Below, piece by piece: positions 33,582 through 42,298 of a stretch of 64,000 bases of DNA. The notes below the pieces were generated by a model, which made no database searches, was not told the DNA's origin, and was given only the letters and a program-made list of their open reading frames with translations. The stretch comes from Gemmobacter sp. (lineage in GTDB: Bacteria > Pseudomonadota > Alphaproteobacteria > Rhodobacterales > Rhodobacteraceae), in contig NZ_JAUCBS010000009.1 in the NCBI RefSeq assembly GCF_034676705.1, positions 124,001 to 188,000 of the forward strand, written 5' to 3'. The position numbers and the translations under genes are program-made. The first letter of the stretch is position 1. Every line of letters starts with the position of its first letter.

Positions 33582-34484
33582 ATGGCCCGCATCGTCTATA
33601 TCGACTGTTCCGACCTGATGGCCGAAATGCTGGCCCGCGTCTGGCCCGACCATGGGGCGGCGATGAAGGTCTATGTCGGCGACATGCCGGCGGCCGATCT
33701 GCCGGGCTGGTGCCAGGGGGCCGAGGTTGTCTGGAACGGCCACACCATGATGGGCGCCGATCTGATGGACCAGCTGCCCGACCTGCGGCGCATCATCTTT
33801 CTGGGGTCTGGCCCGTCGTCCTATATCGACATGGCCGCGGCGGCGGCACGCGGTATCGTGGTGGACCGGATCGCCGGCTATGGCGACCGGGCGGTGGCGG
33901 AACAGGCGCTGGCGCTGATCCTGGCCGGCGCCCGCGACCTGACGCGCATGGACCGCGATCTGCGCCGGGGCCACTGGGATCCGCGCGAGGGCAAGGAACT
34001 GCTGTCGCGCCGGCTGGGGCTGATCGGCTTTGGCGGTATCGCGCAGGCGCTGGCCGGCATGGCGCGGGCGCTGGGGATGCAGGTTTCGGTCTGGAACCGT
34101 TCGCCCCTGCCGGCCGACTGGGCCGATGCCGCCGCCCCGCTGGACGCGGTTCTGGCGCAATCCGACATCGTATCGCTGCATCTGGCGTTGACGCCGGACA
34201 CGCGCGGTTTCCTGTCGGCCGAACGACTGGCCCAGATGAAACCCGGCGCCATGCTGGTGAATACGGCGCGGGCCGGGCTGGTCGATACCGCCGCGCTGAT
34301 TGCGGCGTTGGAAGCGGGCCATCTTGGCCATGCCGCGCTGGACGTGTTCGATACCGAACCGCTGCCCGCCGACGACCCGCTGCTGGCGGCGCCGAATGTC
34401 ACGCTGACCGCCCATGCCGGGTTCAAGACGCGCGAGGCGACGGAACGCCTGGTCGCGCAGGCCGTGGCGCTGACGCTGGGTTGA
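33582..34484 (+). CDS. D-2-hydroxyacid dehydrogenase (glyoxylate/hydroxypyruvate reductase-like)
   Basis: A 300-residue NAD(P)-dependent dehydrogenase. The cofactor fold is LGLIGFGGIAQALAGMA. The catalytic residues are Arg in NTARAGLVD, Glu in DVFDTEPLPADDP and His in LTAHAGFKT. It begins 3 bp after the ABC ATPase. NtaA-type monooxygenases release glyoxylate from N-carboxymethyl compounds, and this enzyme could reduce it to glycolate; this is inferred from context. A strong hairpin terminator follows at 34504. Confidence 0.9.
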   Translation: MARIVYIDCSDLMAEMLARVWPDHGAAMKVYVGDMPAADLPGWCQGAEVVWNGHTMMGADLMDQLPDLRRIIFLGSGPSSYIDMAAAAARGIVVDRIAGYGDRAVAEQALALILAGARDLTRMDRDLRRGHWDPREGKELLSRRLGLIGFGGIAQALAGMARALGMQVSVWNRSPLPADWADAAAPLDAVLAQSDIVSLHLALTPDTRGFLSAERLAQMKPGAMLVNTARAGLVDTAALIAALEAGHLGHAALDVFDTEPLPADDPLLAAPNVTLTAHAGFKTREATERLVAQAVALTLG

Positions 34485-34503
34485 CAGGCTGAACCATGGC
34501 AAA

Positions 34504-34529
34504 ACGGCCCTGCGCAACCGCAGGGCCGT
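34504..34529. terminator. Bidirectional hairpin terminator between convergent operons
   Basis: ACGGCCCTGCG-CAAC-CGCAGGGCCGT is a perfect 11-bp stem with a 4-base loop. On the plus strand TGTCGTTT follows; on the minus strand the four A's at 34501-34504 give a TTTT tail. It sits 20 bp after the dehydrogenase stop and 13 bp after the TPP-enzyme stop, and should end both operons. Confidence 0.85.
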
Positions 34530-34541
34530 TGTCGTTTGCGG

Positions 34542-36281
34542 CTATTCGAAATAGGGCAGCTTGCGCGCCTTGGCGACCCGCACCCATGGCGGCACGAAGG
34601 GCACGATCTGGTCCTGCGACGGCACCATGACCTCGATGAAGTTGCAGCCCGGGTTCGCCAGCGCGCGGGTCAGCACCGCCTCGATCTGGTCTTCGGACGT
34701 GATGCGGTCGACGGCAAAGCCGAACCCCTCGGCCACCTTCAGGTAATCCACGGCGCCGAAATCGGTGGACCATGGCACATCGGCATCGTCCAGCAGCACG
34801 GCTTCGGCCTTGATCCAGCCATAGGTATCGTTGCGGCACAGGATCACCGTCATGTTCTTGCCGCTGCGCTTGATCGTTTCAAAATCGCCCAGCACAAAGG
34901 CCAGCGAGCCATCGCCGGTAAAGGTCAGCACCGGCCCGTCACCCGCAAAGGCCGCGCCGATGCCCGCCGGAACGGCATAGCCCAGCGAGCCCATGGAATA
35001 GTTGGTGATATACCGCCGCCCCGCCTTGCGCACCGAAAGCAGCGCGGATGGGTAAATCGCGCTGACCCCCGGTTCGGCGGTGACGATGGCATTGTCGGGC
35101 AGGATGCGGTCCACTACCTCGCTCAGCCGGACGGGGGAAATGGTGCCGGCGGGCATCGGGATGTTGGATTTGAACACCTTGTCCAGCGCGGTCCGCTTCG
35201 TCTCGGTCAGGTCAAGGGCGGGGCGGTTCAGCGGCCCGGGGCGGTTGTCCAGCAGTTCCAGCATGTAATCCAGCGTTGCCCGCGCATCGCCCACCAGCCC
35301 GACCTTGACCGGGAAGTTGTTGCCGACATGCGCTTCGGCAATGTCCAGATGCAGAAAGGTTTTCGACGCCGGGTCGCCATACAGCTTCCAGTGGTCGGTG
35401 CCGCTGCTGTCGGTGTTGGTGCCCACGAAGAACACCAGATCGGCATCGCGGACATAGCTGTTGGAATAGTCCATCCCGCCCCGCGCGCCCACGACACGCA
35501 GCGCCAGCGGGTGGGTTTCGGGGATCAGCCCCTTGCCGGGCGTGGTGGTGCCGACCGGCATCTGCAACCGTTCCGCCAGTGCCTGCACCGTTTCCGACGC
35601 CCTGGAGATCAGCGCGCCCTGACCGCAGACCATGACCGGCTTTTTCGCCGCCAGCACCAGATCCAGCGCCTTGCGCACCAGGGCATGGTCGGCCACCGGG
35701 CGGTGGGCCGGGTATTCGCTGTAGCAGGGTTCGGCATACAGGTCCGAAACCTCGGCCGTTTCGTGGAACACGTTGATCGGCACCCGGATATGCACCGGCG
35801 CGGGGCGGCCCGACGTGGCCACGCGGAACGCCCGGCGCATCAGGAACGGGATTTCCGCCACCTTGGTCAGCAGGAAGCTTTCCTTGCAGATCGGGGCATA
35901 CAATGCGGTCTGGTCGATGCCGGTCAGGCCGTGCTTCTTGTCCTGGTTGACCGGAATGTCCGAGCTGAAATAGATCACCGGCACAGAGCTGAGATAAGCC
36001 TCGGTGATGCCGGGGGTGCAGTGGGTGACCCCGGGGCTTGGCGCCTCCAGCACCGCAGGGCGGCCGGTGATCTTGGCATAGGCTTCGGCGGCAAAGGCGG
36101 CGGTGCGTTCATCGCGCGTCAGCACATATTCGACGCCGAATTCCCTGGCCCAGGATTTGTACCACGGAATGGTGGTTTCCCCCGGCAGGCCAAAGACATG
36201 GCGCACGCCGTGCAGTTGCAGCATGGTCAGGATGACCTGGGCGCCGTTCAATACTTGGGTCATGGGTTCGGTGGCTTTCAT
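34542..36281 (-). CDS. Thiamine diphosphate-dependent enzyme (acetolactate-synthase-like)
   Basis: A 579-residue three-domain ThDP enzyme. GLPGETTIPWY carries the cofactor-activating Glu, and the ThDP/Mg2+ motif begins GDGSLAFVLGDFE and ends ILCRND. It resembles the acetolactate synthase/benzoylformate decarboxylase superfamily, which cleaves or joins 2-oxoacids, but the residues around the C-terminal IKAE do not tell which reaction. AGGA precedes ATG 36281. It is the last gene of the nine-gene operon, 23 bp after the GntR gene. Its role with HyuAB and the M24 hydrolase is unknown. Confidence 0.85.
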   Translation of the reverse strand: MKATEPMTQVLNGAQVILTMLQLHGVRHVFGLPGETTIPWYKSWAREFGVEYVLTRDERTAAFAAEAYAKITGRPAVLEAPSPGVTHCTPGITEAYLSSVPVIYFSSDIPVNQDKKHGLTGIDQTALYAPICKESFLLTKVAEIPFLMRRAFRVATSGRPAPVHIRVPINVFHETAEVSDLYAEPCYSEYPAHRPVADHALVRKALDLVLAAKKPVMVCGQGALISRASETVQALAERLQMPVGTTTPGKGLIPETHPLALRVVGARGGMDYSNSYVRDADLVFFVGTNTDSSGTDHWKLYGDPASKTFLHLDIAEAHVGNNFPVKVGLVGDARATLDYMLELLDNRPGPLNRPALDLTETKRTALDKVFKSNIPMPAGTISPVRLSEVVDRILPDNAIVTAEPGVSAIYPSALLSVRKAGRRYITNYSMGSLGYAVPAGIGAAFAGDGPVLTFTGDGSLAFVLGDFETIKRSGKNMTVILCRNDTYGWIKAEAVLLDDADVPWSTDFGAVDYLKVAEGFGFAVDRITSEDQIEAVLTRALANPGCNFIEVMVPSQDQIVPFVPPWVRVAKARKLPYFE

Positions 36282-36304
36282 TGGTCCTGGGGCCGGCGGG
36301 CCGG

Positions 36305-37015
36305 TCAGTTCGGCGCGGTGGCGGGCCGGGGCATGTAGATCATCGCGTAGCTTTCGCGGATCGCGTGGGTGATCGCCTCTTGCCGGGTGTCGATATGGCG
36401 CATCATCAGCTGGCGGGCGCGTTCGCCGTCGCCTGCCGCCACCGCATCCAGGATCGCCACATGTTCGGCCTGGGTATAGGGCCGGCGCCCGCTTTCCATG
36501 GCGATCCAGCGGACAAAGCGGATGCGGGCGTTGACGCCCTGCAACATGGCGGTCAGTTCGCCATTGCCGGACAGCCGGGCAAGCTGATCGTGAAAATGCT
36601 CGTCCAGCGCGACCAGATCTTCCACGCTGCGGCTGGGATCCTCTTGCCGGCTGACCTCCAGAAAGGCGCGCAGTTCGGCGATGCCTTCGGGCGTGGCGCG
36701 TTCGGCGGCCAGTTCGGCGCTGGCCACCTCCAGCTTCAGGCGCATTTCATACAGGTCGACGATCTGCTTCACCTCCAGGTCGCGGCGAAAGAACCCGCGA
36801 CCGGGCTTGAAGTCCAGAAACCCGTCCGAGGTCAGCCGGTTCAGCGCCTCGCGCAGCGGGGTGCGCGAGACCTCCAGCCGGCGGGCCAGTTCCACCTCGT
36901 TGATGCGGTCGCCGGGGCGCAGTTCGAACCGGATGGCCAGGTCGCGGACCTGCACATACACACGTTCGACGTTGGACTGCACGGGCTCGTCGGGAATGAT
37001 CTTGGCTTTCTGCAC
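36305..37015 (-). CDS. GntR-family regulator (FadR/FCD type)
   Basis: A 236-residue regulator. The N-terminal winged helix (DLAIRFELRPGDRINEVELA, then VSRTPLREALNRLTSDGFL) is followed by an FCD domain with ALDEHFHDQLARLSGN and HVAILDAVAAGDGERA. It is encoded as the eighth gene of the operon, 8 bp after the M24 hydrolase, rather than divergently. The palindrome TGTATACA at 46363-46370 upstream of the first gene is a plausible target, since FCD-type regulators often bind GTATAC-centred sites. Confidence 0.92.
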   Translation of the reverse strand: MQKAKIIPDEPVQSNVERVYVQVRDLAIRFELRPGDRINEVELARRLEVSRTPLREALNRLTSDGFLDFKPGRGFFRRDLEVKQIVDLYEMRLKLEVASAELAAERATPEGIAELRAFLEVSRQEDPSRSVEDLVALDEHFHDQLARLSGNGELTAMLQGVNARIRFVRWIAMESGRRPYTQAEHVAILDAVAAGDGERARQLMMRHIDTRQEAITHAIRESYAMIYMPRPATAPN

Positions 37016-37023
37016 GGGGAACC

Positions 37024-38241
37024 TCAGAGCTGCGCCAACAGGAAATCACGCGGCAGGGTGGTGAATTTTTCTGCCCCTGTCCGGGTGATGACATAGCAGT
37101 CTTCCACCTGAAAGCCCCCCAACCCGCGGATATACAGCGGCGTTTCCAGCGCAATGACCATGCCGGGTTCCAGCGGGCGGTGTTCGACGGGCGACAGGTA
37201 GGGGGCGATTTCCCCCATGCCCAGCCCCATCGCATGGCCGATATGGCCGCGCGTATACCAAGGCAGGCCCTGCGCGCGCACCGCATCCTGCCCGGCGTGG
37301 AAGATTTCCGACATCGGCGTGCCGGGGCGCAGCAGCCGTTCGGCGGCATCCATCCCGGCGCAGATGGCGTCCAGGAACCGCCGCGCCTCGGCCGATGGTT
37401 CGCCGAAACTCAGCGTGCGCCCGGTGTCCGACCCATAGCCGTCAATCGAGGCGCCGCAATCGAAGAACACCAGTTCATCCCCGGTGATCCGCGGCCCGCC
37501 CGAGATGGTGGGCGAAATCGCCCCGCCGATCGAGGCGGTGACGCGCGTTCCCAGAAACGCGCCGTCCAGCGGGGTGCCGGCGCGGGTCAGGGCGAAATCG
37601 GCACAGGCGGCATCGTAGATGCGTTTCAGCCCCGCCACATCCAGCCCGCGCAGCGGCGTTTCGGCCAGCACCCGCAGCCCGTGTTCGGCGTAAAGCGTCG
37701 CCTCTTTCAGACAGGCGATTTCCCCGGCCGGCTTGATCATGCGCAGGTCGGTGAAGATGCCGCCGGCCTCGACGAACTGCGCCTTGGGCAGGGCGGCGCG
37801 CAGGCTGTCGAAGGCGGCAACCGACACCAGCCCGCGTTCAATGCCGATACGGCCTTGGGCGCAGCCCCGATCGGCCAGCACGGCCGCGATGCGGCGCATG
37901 TTGTCGGCCAGATCGAACCGCGGGCTGGGCTTGGGATGCGCGGCCTGCGTGCCGGCGCGGATCGCGTCCAGATCGGCGATTTCCAGCCACAGGGGAAAGG
38001 TCTGGATATCGCGGATCCGGCTGTCGGCCTGCGCCGCATCCTGCATCCAGCTGGCGACCAGGATCATCGGCGGCTGCGCCGGATCGGTCGGCACCACGGC
38101 CAGCGCCGATCCGGGATTGTCGAAATAGGTCTGATAGCCCGAGACATGGCGAAAGTTCGCCCCGCCCCAGGCGATCACCGCATCCACCCCCGCCTTGGCC
38201 GACAGGGCGCGCAGGCGGGTCAGGGTATCGGGGGGGGTCAT
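37024..38241 (-). CDS. M24-family hydrolase (creatinase/Xaa-Pro dipeptidase-like)
   Basis: A 405-residue pita-bread-fold protein. The C-terminal catalytic domain has FFDCGASIDGYGSDTGRT with Asp ligands, HIGHAMGLGMGE with His and ETPLYIRG and QVEDCYVI with Glu, so the metal site of aminopeptidase P/prolidase is complete. The N-terminal creatinase domain begins RLRALSAKAGVDAVIAW. Creatinase itself is metal-free, so the retained ligands favour a dipeptidase-type activity. The start overlaps the HyuB stop by 4 bp. With HyuAB next to it, hydrolysis of a ring-opened hydantoin-like product is conceivable. Confidence 0.88.
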   Translation of the reverse strand: MTPPDTLTRLRALSAKAGVDAVIAWGGANFRHVSGYQTYFDNPGSALAVVPTDPAQPPMILVASWMQDAAQADSRIRDIQTFPLWLEIADLDAIRAGTQAAHPKPSPRFDLADNMRRIAAVLADRGCAQGRIGIERGLVSVAAFDSLRAALPKAQFVEAGGIFTDLRMIKPAGEIACLKEATLYAEHGLRVLAETPLRGLDVAGLKRIYDAACADFALTRAGTPLDGAFLGTRVTASIGGAISPTISGGPRITGDELVFFDCGASIDGYGSDTGRTLSFGEPSAEARRFLDAICAGMDAAERLLRPGTPMSEIFHAGQDAVRAQGLPWYTRGHIGHAMGLGMGEIAPYLSPVEHRPLEPGMVIALETPLYIRGLGGFQVEDCYVITRTGAEKFTTLPRDFLLAQL

Positions 38242-40205
38242 GCCGGCTCTCCTGTCAGCTGGTCGATCAGGGTGGCGATGCGGGCGGCATCGGGCGGGGT
38301 GCCGGCGCGGGTTTCGGCCAGCACCGCCGCCTCCAGCGGGCCGCGCAGGGTATCGCGCACCGGGGCAGGGCGGGCCAGCAGCGCGGCGATCAGCGCATCC
38401 TGCACCGCCTCGGGCCAGTCGGCCTCGTAGGCCGCGCGGGGGGCGCCCTTGTCGATCCCGCTGCGCGGGGTCATGGCGGCGCGGCGGGCATCGGTCGCGG
38501 CGGTGTCGGGGTGGTCGCCTGCCATCACCACGCCATAGTCGCGCGCCGCAGCCGCCGCGCTGACATAGCCGTCCAGCACATCATCGCAAACCGCCTGTAC
38601 CGGGCGGCGCAGCGGGTCGCCATAGCCGCCGCCGGTGGGCGAGATGAATTCGACCACCTCCTGCGCGCCCAGTTCCACCAGATCCAGCTGCCCCAGACTG
38701 CGCGCGCCCGGCTTGCCGGGGTTCAGCATGACCGAAGTGTTGGACCCGGCCGCCCCGCCATGGCTGCCCCAGGCGTTGAAGCGGAACCGCTCCAGCCCAC
38801 GCGCGGTCAGCACCGTGCCTGCTTGCAGGTTGCGCATGCGGAACCGGATCGCGGCGCCGCCCCGGTTGGCACCCGCCGCCGCACTGTCGGTGGCATAGCC
38901 ATATTCCTCGACGATGACGGGCATTTCCGCCTCCAGCACCTCGTTCGGGACGTTGCGCAGCCAGCCGCCGGTAAAGCTGGTGCCGTCGATGCCATCCTGC
39001 CGTGGCCGGCCGCCCGACCCGCCCGATAACGGCTGTGCCACGGTGATCCGCCGCGCGCCGGTGGCCAGATCGGTGTTCGACAGCAGCACGATGGCAATGG
39101 CCCCCGCGCTGGCCGCCGGCGTTGCCTGCGGCAGGGCCTGCGCCAGACAGGCCATGATGCAATCCATCACCCGGATAAAGGTTGCCGCCCGCACGCCATA
39201 GGCGCGGCCGGGATCGGGGTTCAGGATGGTGCCCTGCGGCAGATGCATCTTCATCGGGCGGGTCAGGCCCGAGTTATAGGGCACCTCGGGGTCCAGCGTG
39301 CGGAAATAGTTCAGCATCGCCAGCGACATCATGTAATGCCCCGGCTGGCCATAGGTGGGCAGGTTGAATGCCGCCCGCACCTGTAGATCGGATCCGGTGA
39401 AGTCCAGGAATATCTCCTCGCCCCGCACTTCCATGGTCAGGTTGATGCGGATCGGGCGGGAAACGCCGACCTCGATTTCCATATAATCCGACGCGCTGTA
39501 GCGCCCGTCGGGGATGGTGCCGATGATCTTGCGGGCCCGCGCCTCGGCGCTGTCCAGAAGGTCGGTGATGCCATCGCGCACCGCCTCGCGGCCGTATCGA
39601 GTGGCCAGTTCGCGCACCCGCCGGTCTGCCGTGGCCAGCGAGGCGAGTTCGGCCTTGATATCCCCCCAGTTGCCATCGGGAATGCGGCAGTTGGTCAGGA
39701 TGATCTTGACGATATCGTCGTTCAGCTTGCCCGCCTTGACCAGTTTCAGCGGCGGGATGCGCAGCCCTTCCTGCCAGACGTCGCTGGCCACCGGAGAGAT
39801 GGATCCCGGCACCCGCCCGCCCACGTCAGACGAATGGATGAAGTTGAAGGCAAAGGCCAGGATCTCGCCTTCGACAAAGATCGGCCGCCAGACCCACAGG
39901 TCGGGCAGGTGCGTCGACAGGCCCCGCGTGGTGTCGGGATCGTTCGAGATGCAGACGTCGCCTTCCTCGTAATGGTCAAAGGCCCCGATCGCCTCCCACC
40001 CCGGCAGGCCGACCATCAGGCTGACCGACGCCTCGGTCGGGGCGGCCAGCACCTCGCCCGAGGGGGCGACAAGACAGGCGCCGAAATCCGAGGTTTCCTT
40101 GACGAAGACCGTGAACCCCGTGCGCAGCGTGACCGAGGCCATTTCCTCGACGATGGCCTGAAAGCGGTTGCGGAAGATCTCCAGCTGGACCGGCGAGGTT
40201 TTCAT
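38238..40205 (-). CDS. hyuB: Hydantoinase B/oxoprolinase family protein (HyuB)
   Basis: A 655-residue hydantoinase B subunit. It has the N-terminal EIFRNRFQAIVEEMASVTLR, FVKETSDFGACLV and SNDPDTTRGLSTHLPDL, the family's core, and the C-terminal FNAWGSHGGAAGSN and SPTGGGYGDPLRRPV. With HyuA it forms ATP-dependent N-methylhydantoinase, 5-oxoprolinase or acetophenone-carboxylase-type enzymes. Substrate is not predictable from motifs. ATG 40205 overlaps the hyuA stop (ATGA). Confidence 0.92.
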   Translation of the reverse strand: MKTSPVQLEIFRNRFQAIVEEMASVTLRTGFTVFVKETSDFGACLVAPSGEVLAAPTEASVSLMVGLPGWEAIGAFDHYEEGDVCISNDPDTTRGLSTHLPDLWVWRPIFVEGEILAFAFNFIHSSDVGGRVPGSISPVASDVWQEGLRIPPLKLVKAGKLNDDIVKIILTNCRIPDGNWGDIKAELASLATADRRVRELATRYGREAVRDGITDLLDSAEARARKIIGTIPDGRYSASDYMEIEVGVSRPIRINLTMEVRGEEIFLDFTGSDLQVRAAFNLPTYGQPGHYMMSLAMLNYFRTLDPEVPYNSGLTRPMKMHLPQGTILNPDPGRAYGVRAATFIRVMDCIMACLAQALPQATPAASAGAIAIVLLSNTDLATGARRITVAQPLSGGSGGRPRQDGIDGTSFTGGWLRNVPNEVLEAEMPVIVEEYGYATDSAAAGANRGGAAIRFRMRNLQAGTVLTARGLERFRFNAWGSHGGAAGSNTSVMLNPGKPGARSLGQLDLVELGAQEVVEFISPTGGGYGDPLRRPVQAVCDDVLDGYVSAAAAARDYGVVMAGDHPDTAATDARRAAMTPRSGIDKGAPRAAYEADWPEAVQDALIAALLARPAPVRDTLRGPLEAAVLAETRAGTPPDAARIATLIDQLTGEPA

Positions 40206-42298
40206 GCGATGTCCCCCTGCGGGCGGGTGGCGGCCGTAGCGCGCAGGCGGCCGATCAGGTTGCCATGGGCGTCGATCTCGGCGGTGAAATCGCCGGGAAC
40301 GTAGATCGTGGTATCAAATGCCTCGACCACGGCGGGGCCGTCGAACACATGGCCGGCGCACAGCGTGGTGCGGTCGTAGAAGGCGGCCGTCACCTCTTGG
40401 CCCAGTTCGATCAGCGGGCCGGTCAGGCGCGGCACCGGCGCGGTGCCATGGGCCACCTGCGCGATGCGGGCAGGCGGCGGCGCCTTGGGCGTGACGCCCA
40501 GCACGGTGACGCGGGCATTGGTGATTTCCACCGCACCGGCGGCATCGGAAAAGCCGTAGATCACCTCGTAGGCGGCATGGAAGGCGGCCTTCAGCGCCGC
40601 CAGCCCCGCCGCATCGAAACTGCCGGCGGTGGGCACCGGCACGGTCAGGTCGAACGACTGGCCATGATAGCGCATGTCGGCCGCCAGCCGGATGTCGGTT
40701 GACGTCATGCGCACCGGCTGGTCGGCCAGCCAGGCCCGCGCCTCGGCCGACAGGGCGTCAAAGGCGGCGGCCATCTGGTCCACATCGCCATGGCTGCCGG
40801 GCGGCAGGGTGCGGATGAAATCCTGCCGCAGATCGGCGCCCAGCGACCCCTGCGCGCATAGCGTGCCGGGCGAGGCGGGGACCAGCACCGCCTCGACCCC
40901 CACTTCGCGGGCCAGCAGAAAGGCATGCTGCGCCCCGCCGCCGCCATAGGCCAGCAGCTTGAAATCGCGCGGGTCCAGCCCCTTGCGGGCCATCAGCGGC
41001 ATGAACTGGGCGAACATGTTCGCCGTTGTCACATCCAGAATGCCCTGCGCCACCTCGGCCGTGGTCAGGCCCATGGGGCCGGCCAGCGTCTGCAACGCCG
41101 CCTCGGCGCGGGCAGGGTCCAGCCGCAGGCCGCCGCCCAGCACCCGGTCCTTGGCAAACAGGCCGATGCGCACATAGGCATCGGTCACCGTCGGCTTGTC
41201 GCCGCCCACGCCATAGGCCGCCGGCCCCGGCACGGCGCCCGCGCTTTGCGGCCCCACCTTCAGGATCCCCGATCCGTCCAGCCAGGCAATCGACCCGCCC
41301 CCGGCGCCGATGGACGAAATATCGACGGTCGGCATGATGATGGGAAAATCCCCCACCTGGCTTTCGTTGGAATACAGCACATCGCCATCGACGATCGCCA
41401 CATCCACCGAGGTGCCGCCCATGTCGAACCCGATCAGCCGGTCATGCCCCGACAGCCGGCCCACCGCCAGCGCCCCCATGGCGCCCGACGCGGGGCCCGA
41501 CAGCAGCGTTTCCACCGGCGCATCGGCGGCAACGGCGGCGGTCATGATGCCGCCGTTGGATTTGGTGGTCATCAGCCGCGCGGTCAGGCCGACCTGCGCC
41601 ATGCCTTCGTGCAGGCGGTCGAAATACCGCTTCATCCGCTTGCCGATATAGGCGTTGATCGTGGTCACCAGCCCGCGTTCGTATTCGCGCTGCTGCGGCC
41701 AGATCTCGTGGCTGGCGCAGACATACAGGTCGGGGAACCGCGCGCGCAGATGGGCGGTGACCGCCTGTTCATGCGCCGGGTTGCGGTAGGCGTGCATCAG
41801 CACCACCGCCACCGAATTCACCCCCTGCGCCATCAGATCCGCCGCCGCCTGTTCCACCTGTGCCAGATCCAGCGGGGTCAGGATGCGGCCGTGGATGTCC
41901 AGCCGTTCATCCAGTTCCCGCACATCGCGGCGCGCGACCAGCGGCTTGATGCGTTCGACGTAATAGTTCGTCGGGTCGGGCAGGCGCAGGCGGCCGATTT
42001 CCAGCAGGTCGCGGAAACCGCGCGTCACCAGCAGGCCGGTGCGGTCGCCGTTCCGTTGCAGCAGCGTGTTCAGCCCCAGCGTGGTGCCATGCACGAAATA
42101 GCCGATTCCGGCCGGGTCGATGCCGTGCTTGTCGCGCAGCTCGATCACGCCGTTCAGGATGGCCTGCGCCGGATCGTGCGGCACCGAGGGCGTCTTGAAG
42201 CTGATCATGCGGCCCGTGGCCTCGTCGACCAGCGCAAGGTCGGTGAAGGTGCCGCCAATGTCGATGCCAAGGCGATAGGTCGGACGCGTCGTTGTCAT
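40202..42298 (-). CDS. hyuA: Hydantoinase A/oxoprolinase family protein (HyuA)
   Basis: A 698-residue actin-like-fold ATP-binding subunit. The N-terminal phosphate loop is RLGIDIGGTFTDLALVD, followed by HGTTLGLNTLLQRNG, the second phosphate motif GFDMGGTSVDVAIVDG and GAGGGSIAWLDGSG. The frame stays open to 43231, but the protein begins at MTTTRPTY (42298), which shares a base with the permease stop. It activates the ring amide with ATP for HyuB. Location after a polyamine-type importer suggests the imported ligand or its product is the substrate. Confidence 0.93.
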   Translation of the reverse strand: MTTTRPTYRLGIDIGGTFTDLALVDEATGRMISFKTPSVPHDPAQAILNGVIELRDKHGIDPAGIGYFVHGTTLGLNTLLQRNGDRTGLLVTRGFRDLLEIGRLRLPDPTNYYVERIKPLVARRDVRELDERLDIHGRILTPLDLAQVEQAAADLMAQGVNSVAVVLMHAYRNPAHEQAVTAHLRARFPDLYVCASHEIWPQQREYERGLVTTINAYIGKRMKRYFDRLHEGMAQVGLTARLMTTKSNGGIMTAAVAADAPVETLLSGPASGAMGALAVGRLSGHDRLIGFDMGGTSVDVAIVDGDVLYSNESQVGDFPIIMPTVDISSIGAGGGSIAWLDGSGILKVGPQSAGAVPGPAAYGVGGDKPTVTDAYVRIGLFAKDRVLGGGLRLDPARAEAALQTLAGPMGLTTAEVAQGILDVTTANMFAQFMPLMARKGLDPRDFKLLAYGGGGAQHAFLLAREVGVEAVLVPASPGTLCAQGSLGADLRQDFIRTLPPGSHGDVDQMAAAFDALSAEARAWLADQPVRMTSTDIRLAADMRYHGQSFDLTVPVPTAGSFDAAGLAALKAAFHAAYEVIYGFSDAAGAVEITNARVTVLGVTPKAPPPARIAQVAHGTAPVPRLTGPLIELGQEVTAAFYDRTTLCAGHVFDGPAVVEAFDTTIYVPGDFTAEIDAHGNLIGRLRATAATRPQGDIA

